From NCBI GenBank assembly GCA_947492575.1, contig CANLNK010000004.1, positions 248,001 through 312,000 on the forward strand: a DNA stretch of 64,000 nucleotides. The letters are read 5' to 3'. Under the pieces are notes generated by a model. It saw only the letters and a list, made by a program, of their open reading frames with translations. It had not been told where the DNA came from and did no database searches. The translations under genes and the position numbers were made by a program. Every line of letters begins with the position of its first letter. The stretch's first letter is position 1. This DNA is from an uncultured Thalassotalea sp. Lineage in GTDB: Bacteria; Pseudomonadota; Gammaproteobacteria; Enterobacterales; Alteromonadaceae. Positions 1 through 8,775 of this stretch are shown here, one piece after another.

Positions 1-92
1 AGTTTGCCAACAGCGATATCGATTCGCGCACCTTGGCTGTTGATATTGATTGCTTTGATTGAACCGATAGCTTCGATTATTCCGGTAAACAT
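1..92 (-). CDS. ribE: riboflavin synthase alpha chain, N-terminal fragment
   Basis: The reverse strand from 92 encodes MFTGIIEAIGSIKA, the typical start of riboflavin synthase, which dismutates two 6,7-dimethyl-8-ribityllumazine molecules to riboflavin in the cytoplasm. MFTGIIE is the near-invariant amino terminus of the first lumazine-binding domain. Only about 30 codons are present; the rest lies beyond the left edge. The ATG follows the ribD stop by 2 nt, so the two genes are co-transcribed and probably translationally coupled. Confidence 0.93.
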   Translation of the reverse strand, partial: MFTGIIEAIGSIKAININSQGARIDIAVGK

Positions 93-94
93 GT

Positions 95-1222
95 TTAATT
101 CTCTGTAAATGCTGCAACAACTTTTATGTCATTGCCAACTTGCGTAACTTGTTTGAGCTTTAGTTTTTTCGCATCCGCTAGACGTTCAATACTCGGCATA
201 GAGACTAACCCTTTGTTTCCTTGTCCCATTAATTTAGGTGCTTGATACAAGATTAATTCATCTACTAAATTTTGCTCGATAAACGTGCCAGCTAGTCCTG
301 CTCCTGCCTCAATAAATAGGTCATTAAGACCTTTCTCAGATAAATACGAGATAAGCGCATCAAGGTTCACGCCATCACTATTTTCATTAGGCAATTCGAT
401 TTGTTCTACAAAATGAGGCCATTGCTGCGATTTTTCAAGCTTCGCGGTTACGATTAAAATGGGGAATGGTGCTGAAAATAATGCTAAATCAGGAGTTAGA
501 CGTACCTTGCTGTCGATAATGACACGTACCGGTTGGCGCAATGCGTCTTCGGAATAGTCGTTGGCTAGGTCGCCCAGTTCACTATGGCGTACGGTTAACT
601 TGGCATTATCTGTCACCACGGTTTTAGCACTAGAGATGATGGCACAACTTTGTGCGCGCAAACGCTGTACGTCTCTTCTTGCGGCTGGAGAGGTAATCCA
701 CTTGCTTTCGCCCGAGGCCATTGCGGTTTGGCCATCAAGACTCGCCGCTAACTTACAACGAACATATGCACGTTTGGTTTCCATCAACTGAATAAAACCT
801 GGGTTTAATGCCCTAGCTTCCTGTTCAAGCAAGCCATCAGCAACTTCAATACCTGCGTCAGCTAACATCGTTAAGCCACGGCCGGCAACTTTCGGATTAG
901 GATCCACCATAGCCGCAACAACTTTAGCAACCTTTGCGTCTGTTAATGCTTGGGCACACGGTGGTGTTCGTCCAAAATGGCTGCAAGGCTCCAGTGTCAC
1001 ATAAGCAGTCGCACCTTCGGCACTAGCACCGGCCATGCGAAGTGCATAAACTTCAGCATGGGGCTCGCCAGCTTTTTGGTGAAAACCTTCGCCTACAATC
1101 TTGCCATCTTTGACAATGACACAGCCTACTCTCGGATTAGGCGATGTTGTGAAGTGACCACGCTTTGCAAGCGCGATAGCTCTTGCCATGTATTGATAAT
1201 CTTGTGCTGAAAACTTTGACAA
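95..1222 (-). CDS. ribD: bifunctional diaminohydroxyphosphoribosylaminopyrimidine deaminase / 5-amino-6-(5-phosphoribosylamino)uracil reductase
   Basis: RibD carries out the second and third steps of riboflavin synthesis from GTP. The N-terminal cytidine-deaminase-like zinc domain shows HAE and the PCSHFGRTPPC motif; the C-terminal part is the NADPH-dependent reductase (LAASLDGQTAMASGESKWIT). The open frame reaches 1294 but has no ATG before the one at 1189, which lies inside the conserved YMARA segment. A TTG at 1222 gives a 375-residue protein starting MSKFSAQDYQYMARA, matching the family length, so I use it; TTG 1294 would add 24 residues without family support or a visible ribosome site. 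Downstream of nrdR and upstream of ribE, the usual gammaproteobacterial order. Confidence 0.93.
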   Translation of the reverse strand: MSKFSAQDYQYMARAIALAKRGHFTTSPNPRVGCVIVKDGKIVGEGFHQKAGEPHAEVYALRMAGASAEGATAYVTLEPCSHFGRTPPCAQALTDAKVAKVVAAMVDPNPKVAGRGLTMLADAGIEVADGLLEQEARALNPGFIQLMETKRAYVRCKLAASLDGQTAMASGESKWITSPAARRDVQRLRAQSCAIISSAKTVVTDNAKLTVRHSELGDLANDYSEDALRQPVRVIIDSKVRLTPDLALFSAPFPILIVTAKLEKSQQWPHFVEQIELPNENSDGVNLDALISYLSEKGLNDLFIEAGAGLAGTFIEQNLVDELILYQAPKLMGQGNKGLVSMPSIERLADAKKLKLKQVTQVGNDIKVVAAFTEN

Positions 1223-1316
1223 AACGTTGAATTCTCTTAAGTTAACTTCGTCATTCAAGGTATGGCGAAAAGCCAGAGAGCTGAGACTAGACAATCAGGC
1301 TTATATACTGCTCACT

Positions 1317-1772
1317 CTATTTAGCATCACCAAGGCGCGCAATTTCTTCGCCGAACTCTTTTATATCTTCGAAAGAGCGATAAACAGATGCAAAACGCAC
1401 ATAAGCAACTTTATCAAGTTCAATAAGCTGCTCCATAATGAGGTTGCCCAACATTTCAGATGAGACTTCTCGCTCGCCTGTGGCGCGTAATTGAGACTTT
1501 AATTTATTTATAGCGAGCTCGACTTTTTCAACACTAACAGGTCGTTTTTCTAAAGCTCTTTGCAAGCCACTACGCATTTTGTCTTCGTTAAACGGTTCAC
1601 GTGAGCCGTCACGTTTAACTATTTTCGGCATCAGAAGCTCAGCTGTTTCAAACGTTGTATAGCGCTCGTGACATTCTACGCATTCGCGACGACGTCTTAT
1701 TTGATGTCCGTCAGCGACTAAGCGGGAGTCGATAACTTTTGTGTCAGTTGCAGAGCAGAAAGGACAATACAT
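1317..1772 (-). CDS. nrdR: transcriptional repressor NrdR
   Basis: NrdR represses ribonucleotide reductase operons in response to ATP/dATP. The 151-residue length is typical. A zinc ribbon is visible with Cys3, Cys6, Cys31 and Cys34 and the basic run RRRREC, followed by an ATP-cone domain (about residues 49-139). It begins the nrdR-ribD-ribE gene run. No NrdR box was identified in this window. Confidence 0.96.
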   Translation of the reverse strand: MYCPFCSATDTKVIDSRLVADGHQIRRRRECVECHERYTTFETAELLMPKIVKRDGSREPFNEDKMRSGLQRALEKRPVSVEKVELAINKLKSQLRATGEREVSSEMLGNLIMEQLIELDKVAYVRFASVYRSFEDIKEFGEEIARLGDAK

Positions 1773-1918
1773 AGCAGACCTTGTTTTGAAAAGATGGCTA
1801 ATTCTAATCTAAAACAGCTTAATCTAAAACAAGATTCAGTAAAAAGAAGGGAAGCAAAAGGATTGATCTAATAGCAAAAATAGCGAGCTGTTGATGTCTG
1901 TTCAGCCCGCTCTTTCTA

Positions 1919-3676
1919 TCACTTTGAAGCCACTGTGCCAGCGCCTGGTCGACGAGGGTCTGATACGCCATAGAACAGACCATCTTTGTACATGATGGAC
2001 TGAACACTTCCCATCGTTTTACTTCTCTCGACGTTTTGTCCCATCGCTTTAAGCAAGCCGATGGTGTCAGGACTAAAGCCCGGTTCAAGCTGGAAGACAT
2101 CAGGCAACCATTGATGGTGAACCCTTGGTGCGTGGACAGCTTCAGCGATTCCCATGTCGTGATCAATGATGTTAACAATGACTTGCAATACGGTTGTGAT
2201 AATACGGCTTCCTCCTGGACTACCCACAACGACATAAGGTTTGCCGTCTTTTAAGATCATGGTCGGCGTCATCGAGCTTAACGGACGTTTCGTTGGCTGA
2301 ATTGCATTAGCTTCACCGCCAATCAGTCCGAAACCATTTGGTACACCCGGCTTTGAAGAAAAATCATCCATTTCGTTATTCATCAGCATACCAGTGCCTG
2401 GAATAACGATACCTGAGCCATAAGAGAAGTTAAGAGTATAAGTATTTGATACTGCATTGCCGAATTTATCCATTACCGAGAAATGCGTAGTATCAGGGCT
2501 TTCATAAGGTGCCGGGTTACCCGGATTTATCTCGCTCGACGGTGTTGCCTTACTTAGTGAGATAGCTTGTGACAAAGCTTTGGCATACGCTTTACTCGTT
2601 AACCCATCCACCGGTACATCAAAATGATCTGGATCGCCCAGATACTTGCTTCGATCAGCATAGGCGAGTTTCATGGTTTCACTTAACAAATGTAGGTTTT
2701 TAGCACTACCAAAGCCTTGCTGCTTAACTGGGTGATGTTCAAGAATATTTAGCATCTGTGCTACGTGCACGCCGCCGGAGCTTGTTGGCGGCATAGAGAC
2801 CACTTCATAACCGCGATAGGTTGTGGTAACGACTTCACGCTCAGCAACTTTATAATTGGCAAGATCTTCCATGGTAATTAACCCGCCATGCTTACGCATT
2901 TCCTGCGCAATTAGCTCCGCCGTTTTACCAAGATAAAACTCCTTCGGCCCTTGCTTCGCTAGGCGTTTTAGGGTTTTGGCTAAGTCAGGTTGCACAAGTA
3001 CTTCACCTGCTTGATAAGGAACTTTATTCGCTTTATAAAATGCCGCGGCGGTAGCAGGATTGGCAGTGAGCCAAGCATGTCGGCTTTTAAGATTCTCAGA
3101 TAAATCGTAAGACACTAAAATACCTTGCTCGGCGAGCTTAATCGAAGGCTCAACAACTTCTTTCCATGACATGGTGCCATATTTTTCGAGTGCATGAGCT
3201 AGCCCTGCAACGGTTCCAGGTACACCAGAAGAGGCATGACTGAATCGCGCTTTTTGATTGTCGACGTTTCCTTTGCTATCGAGAAACATATCTCTATGGG
3301 CTGCGCTCGGTGCCATTTCACGATAATCAATGGCAACCGTTTTCTGCTTATCAGCAAGGTGCACCAGCATAAAGCCGCCCCCGCCTAAATTACCAGCTCT
3401 TGGTAACGTCACTGCCAAAGCAATACCGGTAGCAACTGCGGCGTCAACAGCATTTCCACCTTTTGACAATATGTCTGCACCAATCTGACTCGACAACATG
3501 CGTTGGCTAGAGACCATCCCTTGTTTCCCAATGACAGGATGGTGAATAGTATCGTAACGAATTACCGCTGCACTCTCGTTTACATGTCCATGAGCGATAA
3601 CGTTAGGCGAAGTCGCTATAAGGCTAGTAGCTAATAGATTAAGCAACATGTGCTTAGCATTGAAAAGTTTACTCAT
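1919..3676 (-). CDS. ggt: gamma-glutamyltransferase (glutathione hydrolase)
   Basis: This periplasmic N-terminal-nucleophile hydrolase cleaves or transfers the gamma-glutamyl group of glutathione. The precursor self-cleaves before a threonine to give large and small subunits; the site is visible in DTTHFSVMDKFGNAVSNTY, the nucleophile being the first Thr of TTHFSV (about residue 396). GSGI and MNNEMDDFS follow as in the family, with PLSSMTPT and GSPGGSRI towards the C-terminus. The frame is open to an ATG at 3697, but the ATG at 3676 gives a cleaner signal peptide (MSKLFNAKHMLLNLL, ending near IAHG) and has AGAGG upstream at a rather long spacing. Stands alone, divergent from the next gene. 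Confidence 0.94.
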   Translation of the reverse strand: MSKLFNAKHMLLNLLATSLIATSPNVIAHGHVNESAAVIRYDTIHHPVIGKQGMVSSQRMLSSQIGADILSKGGNAVDAAVATGIALAVTLPRAGNLGGGGFMLVHLADKQKTVAIDYREMAPSAAHRDMFLDSKGNVDNQKARFSHASSGVPGTVAGLAHALEKYGTMSWKEVVEPSIKLAEQGILVSYDLSENLKSRHAWLTANPATAAAFYKANKVPYQAGEVLVQPDLAKTLKRLAKQGPKEFYLGKTAELIAQEMRKHGGLITMEDLANYKVAEREVVTTTYRGYEVVSMPPTSSGGVHVAQMLNILEHHPVKQQGFGSAKNLHLLSETMKLAYADRSKYLGDPDHFDVPVDGLTSKAYAKALSQAISLSKATPSSEINPGNPAPYESPDTTHFSVMDKFGNAVSNTYTLNFSYGSGIVIPGTGMLMNNEMDDFSSKPGVPNGFGLIGGEANAIQPTKRPLSSMTPTMILKDGKPYVVVGSPGGSRIITTVLQVIVNIIDHDMGIAEAVHAPRVHHQWLPDVFQLEPGFSPDTIGLLKAMGQNVERSKTMGSVQSIMYKDGLFYGVSDPRRPGAGTVASK

Positions 3677-3970
3677 ATTTACCGTTTTTCCTCTCATCTC
3701 GGCGATTGCCGCCCCACTCGACTAATTCGATTCACAGATATAACTAGTCGAGGCAATAGGTGAGTATTATCTAATTCGTCATAATGTAAGTTATTGTTGG
3801 CAGTAGCCAATGACTAACCATTTTAATCTCATAACATTTGGTTATAGCAACAGCTTTCCAAGACAAAGCAGCCCTCAACCGCTGGAACCTTTTATCTACG
3901 ACACTGGCTAAATTTCAAACAATCAGCAATAATTAAAGCTAAATGGACCTTATATAAGACTCAGGGACTG

Positions 3971-4750
3971 GTGTTTTTCTTTTCATTTTCTGCCGCAGTA
4001 CTCTTCGCCTTTAATCTAGGCGAGCCAACTCTTAGTCATGGCACAGCTGAGCAACTCACTATTCGCAGCGCAGTTTCACCAGACTTCCTTGACGGCCTTC
4101 ATAGTAAGTATTTGCATTATATTGCGAAGAAAATGAACATGAAACTTGATATTAAACCTTTATCGTTTGCTCGCCGTTTGAGAGCGCTGAAAAAGGGAGA
4201 GCTTGATCTACTAGTGGGTTTGCAAATACCTCAGCGGCAAAGTACACGAATAATCTATATTGAACCGCCATACCAAGAATTAGCGTCCACTGTATTTATG
4301 CGAGTGCAAGAAGCTGAGCAAGTTAACAAATATCAAGATTTAAAAGATTTACGCATAGCCATCACTGAAAAGGTGACTTACTTTGATCAATTTGATAACG
4401 ATAGAAAACTGTCGAAAGTTACGGTGGATTCTTTACAGCAAAAAATACACTTGCTAACCATGCAACGAGTCGATGCTTTTATTCACAACAAGGACAGTAC
4501 GCAAGCAACATTGAAATCGATGGGGTTAACGAATCAAGTGGTAACAGCGAGTTATCAACCAGAGCAAGTGCGTCAGTATCACTTTGCTATCAGTCGCACT
4601 TCGTTTTTAGGCTCACATCATAAAGCCATTGTTAATGTTGTTGAACAAGGCATAAATAATGGAGATTTCCAGAGAATTCGAGAACAACATTACGCAGGTT
4701 TGGTTAAACGACAGCAAGAACAATTGCGTATTACCCTCACCGTTGAGTAA
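3971..4750 (+). CDS. periplasmic substrate-binding protein of the SBP_bac_3 type
   Basis: A 259-residue protein that looks like the type II periplasmic binding proteins of family 3: alternating beta/alpha pattern, the segment SFARRLRALKKGELDLLVGL (acquisition of a polar ligand by the first lobe) and a hinge near residue 110. No permease or ATPase gene is adjacent, so it may be an orphan binding protein rather than part of an ABC transporter; the ligand is unknown. The start is doubtful: the GTG at 3971 yields a hydrophobic signal-like segment without basic residues, while the in-frame codons just upstream encode KWTLYKTQGL, which would supply the missing charged region but contain no standard start codon. 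AGGGA lies close before the GTG. Confidence 0.7.
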   Translation: MFFFSFSAAVLFAFNLGEPTLSHGTAEQLTIRSAVSPDFLDGLHSKYLHYIAKKMNMKLDIKPLSFARRLRALKKGELDLLVGLQIPQRQSTRIIYIEPPYQELASTVFMRVQEAEQVNKYQDLKDLRIAITEKVTYFDQFDNDRKLSKVTVDSLQQKIHLLTMQRVDAFIHNKDSTQATLKSMGLTNQVVTASYQPEQVRQYHFAISRTSFLGSHHKAIVNVVEQGINNGDFQRIREQHYAGLVKRQQEQLRITLTVE

Positions 4751-4770
4751 CATGTAAAGCAGTTTAAAAC

Positions 4771-4803
4771 AAAAAGCCCAAGCAAATGCTCGGGCTTTTT
4801 TTC
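4771..4803. terminator. bidirectional rho-independent terminator
   Basis: AAAAAGCCC and GGGCTTTTT arms with an inner AGC/GCT pair around AAAT form a stem that ends in U-tracts on both strands. It sits between the convergent binding-protein gene and rplS. Confidence 0.85.
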
Positions 4804-4840
4804 TGGGGTATAAAAGTAAAACTTTTTACTATCGTAAAAG

Positions 4841-5194
4841 TTACTTCTTCGCCAACTTCTCTTTGATACGTGCAGATTTACCTGAACGCTCACGTAAGTA
4901 GTAAAGTTTAGATTGACGAACATCACCGCGGCGTTTAACTGCAATTGAGTCAACTAATGGGCTGTGTGTCTGGAATACACGTTCAACGCCTACACCGTTT
5001 GAAATCTTACGAACAGTGAAAGCAGAATGTAAACCACGGTTTTTAACAGCGATAACTACACCTTCAAATGCTTGAAGACGCTCTTTATCACCTTCTTTAA
5101 CTTTTACTTGTACAACAACTGTGTCACCTTGCGCGAACGCAGGTACATCAGTTTTCATTTGCTCTTGTTCAAGAGCTTTAATAATGTTACTCAT
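4841..5194 (-). CDS. rplS: 50S ribosomal protein L19
   Basis: L19 sits at the interface of the 30S and 50S subunits. The 117 residues match the family throughout ([14 protein letters not shown] at the start, [42 protein letters not shown]). It is the last gene of rpsP-rimM-trmD-rplS, 12 nt after trmD, and is followed by the terminator at 4771-4803. Confidence 0.98.
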   Translation of the reverse strand: MSNIIKALEQEQMKTDVPAFAQGDTVVVQVKVKEGDKERLQAFEGVVIAVKNRGLHSAFTVRKISNGVGVERVFQTHSPLVDSIAVKRRGDVRQSKLYYLRERSGKSARIKEKLAKK

Positions 5195-5206
5195 AATTAC
5201 CTCTTC

Positions 5207-6007
5207 CTAGGATTCACGGTCAGTGGCTTTTTGCTTGTGTTTGTTAATAACAGTTTCAAGCATCTCAGCCTGCTCTGCCGTCAGAGCTAGGTCAGTTAAA
5301 AGTTCTGGTCGCCTGAGCCACGTTCTCTCAAGTGACTGAAGTTGTCGCCATTGTCTTATGTGTTCGTGATTACCACTTAACAACACTTTCGGTACCGACT
5401 TCTCTTGCGGAGAATTAGCATCTAATACTTCTGGTCTTGTATAGTGTGGACAATCTAATAAACCGTCAGAGAAAGAATCTTGCTCTGCCGATTGTTCATG
5501 TCCTAGCACTCCCGGAACAAAACGCGCTACCGCGTCAATTACATTCATCGCTGGCAGTTCACCGCCACTTAAAATGTAATCACCAACTGACCATTCTTCA
5601 TCAACATCTGACTCAATGATCCGCTCGTCTATTCCTTCGTAACGGCCTGCTACAAATATTAAGCAGTCGTCTTGTGCAAGTTCACTTACACCAACTTGGT
5701 CCAACTTTCGGCCCTGCGGTGATAAATAAATCACCTTTGGTGAGCGCCCTTCTGCAATCGCTTTCGCTTTTGCAGCATGAATCGCATCACGTAGCGGTTG
5801 TACCATCATTAGCATGCCAGGTCCGCCGCCATAAGGTCGGTCGTCCACAGTGCGATGCTTATCATGGGTAAAGTCTCTTGGGTTCCACTTGTGAAACTCA
5901 ATCAAACCTTTACGAATCGCTCGGCCTGTCACCCCGTATTCTGTAATGGCATCAAACATTTCAGGAAAAAGGCTTATCACCCCTATCCACATTTTGCTGC
6001 TCGTCAC
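5207..6007 (-). CDS. trmD: tRNA (guanine(37)-N1)-methyltransferase
   Basis: TrmD methylates G37 next to the anticodon using S-adenosylmethionine and prevents frameshifting. The deep trefoil-knot SAM site is seen in [24 protein letters not shown] and [13 protein letters not shown], and the N-terminus has [18 protein letters not shown]. Two starts are possible: GTG at 6007, with AGG about 10 nt upstream inside the end of rimM, or ATG at 5992, which starts exactly at the conserved [13 protein letters not shown]. The second is nearer the family consensus. Third gene of the ribosomal protein operon. Confidence 0.96.
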   Translation of the reverse strand: MTSSKMWIGVISLFPEMFDAITEYGVTGRAIRKGLIEFHKWNPRDFTHDKHRTVDDRPYGGGPGMLMMVQPLRDAIHAAKAKAIAEGRSPKVIYLSPQGRKLDQVGVSELAQDDCLIFVAGRYEGIDERIIESDVDEEWSVGDYILSGGELPAMNVIDAVARFVPGVLGHEQSAEQDSFSDGLLDCPHYTRPEVLDANSPQEKSVPKVLLSGNHEHIRQWRQLQSLERTWLRRPELLTDLALTAEQAEMLETVINKHKQKATDRES

Positions 6008-6010
6008 AGT

Positions 6011-6532
6011 TTAAAAACCTGGGTCCCAGTCAACACAAATTTGTTTCTCTTCATTGCTTACCGAAACAATTACTTGGTCGAAAATGTAAGGAACTAACCT
6101 TTCCTTTTTCCCAAAACCATCATTGCGGTTCGCTTTTACAACCAATACATCGTTAGCGCCGGTTTCCATAATATCGGTCACCTGACCAAGGTCGTAACCT
6201 TTGTCTGTCACAACACTCATGCCGATTAAATCACGCCAGTAGAACTCACCTTCAGGCAGTTCAGGAAGCAGACCTTCATCAACAAATATTTCTGAGCTAA
6301 CCAAACTCTGAGCTTGGTCTCTGTCATCAACACCCTCAATCTTAGCGATTAAGCTATTGTTATGTTTGCGCCAATCAATAATTTCTACTGATTGTTCTTT
6401 GCCACCTAATTTTAATGACCAAGGTGAATAGTCAAAAATTGCTTGTGGATCTTCAGTAAACGCGTGGATTTTCACCCAACCCTTGATGCCGTAAACTGCG
6501 CCTACTTTACCTAGGAGGACTTTTTCGTCCAT
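6011..6532 (-). CDS. rimM: 16S rRNA processing protein RimM
   Basis: RimM binds S19 and assists maturation of the 30S head domain. The N-terminal beta-barrel shows GKVGAVYGIKGWVKIHAFTE and the C-terminal PRC barrel shows YDLGQVTDIMETGANDVLVV, ending in the usual IxVDWDPGF. Three in-frame starts are clustered: TTG 6544, GTG 6541 and ATG 6532. GAGGAAA is best placed for the GTG, while GGTGAG lies just before the ATG; the choice changes only three or four residues. Second gene of the rpsP operon. Confidence 0.96.
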   Translation of the reverse strand: MDEKVLLGKVGAVYGIKGWVKIHAFTEDPQAIFDYSPWSLKLGGKEQSVEIIDWRKHNNSLIAKIEGVDDRDQAQSLVSSEIFVDEGLLPELPEGEFYWRDLIGMSVVTDKGYDLGQVTDIMETGANDVLVVKANRNDGFGKKERLVPYIFDQVIVSVSNEEKQICVDWDPGF

Positions 6533-6568
6533 ATTACTCACCAAATTTCCTCAAACTTACTAAATTAA

Positions 6569-6817
6569 TTAAGCAGCCGCTTGCGCGTCTTTAACTAACT
6601 TAGCCACACGATCAGATAAACCAGCGCCTTGACCAACCCAGTGGTTGATGCGGTCTAGGTCTAAGCGTAATTTCTCAGCTTGACCTTGTGCTGTTGGGTT
6701 GAAGAAACCAATTTTCTCGATGAAACGACCATCGCGAGAATTACGGCTGTCTGCAACAACAATCTGATAGAATGGACGCTTCTTCGCGCCACCACGAGCT
6801 AAACGAATGGTAACCAT
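6569..6817 (-). CDS. rpsP: 30S ribosomal protein S16
   Basis: S16 is an early-binding protein that helps fold the 5' domain of 16S rRNA. The protein starts [21 protein letters not shown], the family signature, and is 82 residues long. The frame is open further upstream to 6883, but the ATG at 6817 has AGAGGA four bases before it and is the conserved start. First gene of the rpsP-rimM-trmD-rplS operon. Confidence 0.97.
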   Translation of the reverse strand: MVTIRLARGGAKKRPFYQIVVADSRNSRDGRFIEKIGFFNPTAQGQAEKLRLDLDRINHWVGQGAGLSDRVAKLVKDAQAAA

Positions 6818-7002
6818 ACCGTCCTCTATATATTTAATGTTAAACGAATTTTCCAGACACTTTCTGACCAACTGACAATTCATTACGGACAGAAAAGCTC
6901 GCGTATTCTACGCTTTTTGACTGATATTGCAAGTAATATCTCTAACGGTGAAAGACGGTCTCGGTGGCAGTAAACCACCGAAAACAGGTGTAGAGCCATT
7001 AC

Positions 7003-7242
7003 TTAACGTTTTGCACTTTCCTTCTTTAAGGAAATGATAAGTTCTATATGCGGAGTTAATTCTTCAATTTCTGCGATGTGCTCTCTTAACGCCTGCCATT
7101 GTTTAAGCTCCAACTTGCCCGAATCTAATATGGCTTGCTTTATTTCGCTGACCAGAGAGTCACTCTTTTTCTGCTCGATAAATTCATTAATGTGCAACAA
7201 GCTATCAAGGTCTGCTTGGCTTAGAATTTCTTTTTCTACCAT
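7003..7242 (-). CDS. small hypothetical helical protein
   Basis: I do not recognise this 79-residue protein. It is strongly charged and predicted to be mainly alpha-helical (MVEKEILSQADLDSLLHINE, then EIKQAILDSGKLELKQWQAL), without signal peptide, membrane segment or cysteine. The ATG at 7242 has GAGGTGG about 12 nt upstream, a weak but possible ribosome site. It lies between nhaD and rpsP, both on the same strand, with room for its own promoter. Confidence 0.6.
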   Translation of the reverse strand: MVEKEILSQADLDSLLHINEFIEQKKSDSLVSEIKQAILDSGKLELKQWQALREHIAEIEELTPHIELIISLKKESAKR

Positions 7243-7323
7243 AGCTTAAGTCCACCTCACTTCGTCCTAGTCGTTAGTGTTAACTATAGCACTTCATCGG
7301 TAAAGACCTAATTGGCGACCACA

Positions 7324-8568
7324 TTAGGTAGCAAAAGCGTAGTTTGCTACCCAGTAACTCAACCAATAACCAACCGAATAAGCAATGAGTAAATAACCCG
7401 CCATGCTTAGATAGCTAATAAAGCTGAGTTCCTTCATCTTACTCATCGCGATAATTCCTGCCGCAGAGCCAATAACCAGCAGCGAGCCGCCAACGCCTGT
7501 CGCATAAGTTAATGCTAGCCAGTTGGGTGTGTTCATCGAAATTTCTGCTTTCAATAACGCTGCCGTTAAAGGCACATTATCTAAAATGGCTGACAGCATT
7601 CCTAAGCAATAATTAGCGAAGCTGGTATCCATTAGGCGATAAATCTCGGTTAACTGTGTGAGTACGCCGATTTCTTTGAGCATACCAACGATAAGTAATA
7701 CCCCTAAAAAGAACAGTAATGTATCGAACTCAATCTCTCTTATATAGTGGAGCAAATCCTCATCGTGCTCTCGCCCTAGGTATTTGCCAACTAAGAACAT
7801 ACAGCTCAGTCCGAACAAAAAGGTAAGCACTGGTGGAATATTAAATATGGCGTTGCCCAGTAAGGTCGCGATTATGGTACTAATGAAAACAAGCGCGATG
7901 ATTTTATCGTGGCTATCGACTGGCTTAGGAGAGTTATCGAACTGCAACTCCCCATTTAGATTCCATGACAGTAAAAGGGCTAGCACAATAACGGCCGTTA
8001 AAGACGGGAGAACCAAGTACAATAAATCGGTAATACTGACCTTACCCGCTAAGAAAATCATCAAGGTTGTGACATCACCTGTAATCAATGAAACCCCACC
8101 ACTATTAACCGCAAAAATTATCAAAGTAGCAAACTTCAATCGTTGTTTTGCTGGCACATCAAGTGAGGCGATAACAGCCACCGATACCAAGGTTGCTGTC
8201 ACGTTGTCAGCAAAGGAACTAAAGATGAAGGCAAACAACCCGATGAGCAGCATAAATTTTCGTTCGCCCATATGTGATGGCAATAAATGCTGAACGAGGT
8301 TTGCAATAAATCCTTTGCTGTTTAGGTAAGCAACAAAGGTCATCGCTGCGGTTAAGAATAACCAGAGCGTCGCTATCTCAAGTAAGTTCTCATTGAAATA
8401 GAATGATATTTCGGTTGCAGACTCATGATGTACAGGAAAAAAGTAAGCAAGTATCCAACACAAAGTACCGATGAAAAGTGTGGTTTCCGCTTTATTTACA
8501 TGAATGACTTCTTCAAAAATTACGAACAAGAGAGCGATAAACGCCAAAGTAAGAATTACAGTTTCCAT
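7324..8568 (-). CDS. nhaD: Na+/H+ antiporter, NhaD type
   Basis: An inner-membrane protein of 414 residues with roughly twelve hydrophobic segments, of the ArsB/NhaD ion-transporter superfamily. FADNVTATLVSVAV and NSGGVSLITGDVTTLMIFLAG correspond to the conserved membrane motifs of NhaD antiporters (asparagine and aspartate in broken helices), and ILDNVPLTAALL is the second repeat of the first motif. It would expel Na+ in exchange for protons, fitting a marine bacterium. GAGGAACT precedes the ATG. The symbol rests on overall similarity. Confidence 0.9.
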   Translation of the reverse strand: METVILTLAFIALLFVIFEEVIHVNKAETTLFIGTLCWILAYFFPVHHESATEISFYFNENLLEIATLWLFLTAAMTFVAYLNSKGFIANLVQHLLPSHMGERKFMLLIGLFAFIFSSFADNVTATLVSVAVIASLDVPAKQRLKFATLIIFAVNSGGVSLITGDVTTLMIFLAGKVSITDLLYLVLPSLTAVIVLALLLSWNLNGELQFDNSPKPVDSHDKIIALVFISTIIATLLGNAIFNIPPVLTFLFGLSCMFLVGKYLGREHDEDLLHYIREIEFDTLLFFLGVLLIVGMLKEIGVLTQLTEIYRLMDTSFANYCLGMLSAILDNVPLTAALLKAEISMNTPNWLALTYATGVGGSLLVIGSAAGIIAMSKMKELSFISYLSMAGYLLIAYSVGYWLSYWVANYAFAT

Positions 8569-8718
8569 AGTTCCTCTTTTTCAATCACAGAAACAGAGAG
8601 GCATATTGCTAGAGTCGGCCAGTTTATCGTGATAATAGCTGCTGCCTAATTTAAGCAGCAAGAACCAACAGTGAGCTCTCACTAACATGCCCATCAATGT
8701 TGCCATCTTTTAAAAACA

Positions 8719-8747
8719 AAAATGCAGCCCAAAGAGCTGCATTTTTA
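8719..8747 (-). terminator. rho-independent terminator downstream of ffh
   Basis: Perfect 11-bp arms AAAAATGCAGC and GCTGCATTTTT around a 7-nt loop, about 29 nt after the ffh stop on the minus strand, with a U-tract. The symmetrical A-tract would let it act on the other strand as well. Confidence 0.88.
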
Positions 8748-8775
8748 AGACTAGTTAACACATCAACAAGTACGA

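Noticed and set aside
1819-2235. 138-residue frame on the minus strand
   Set aside because: Lies mostly within ggt in another frame and has no family features.
7784-8293. 169-residue frame antisense to nhaD
   Set aside because: Shadow of a conserved membrane protein gene; no ribosome site or family match.
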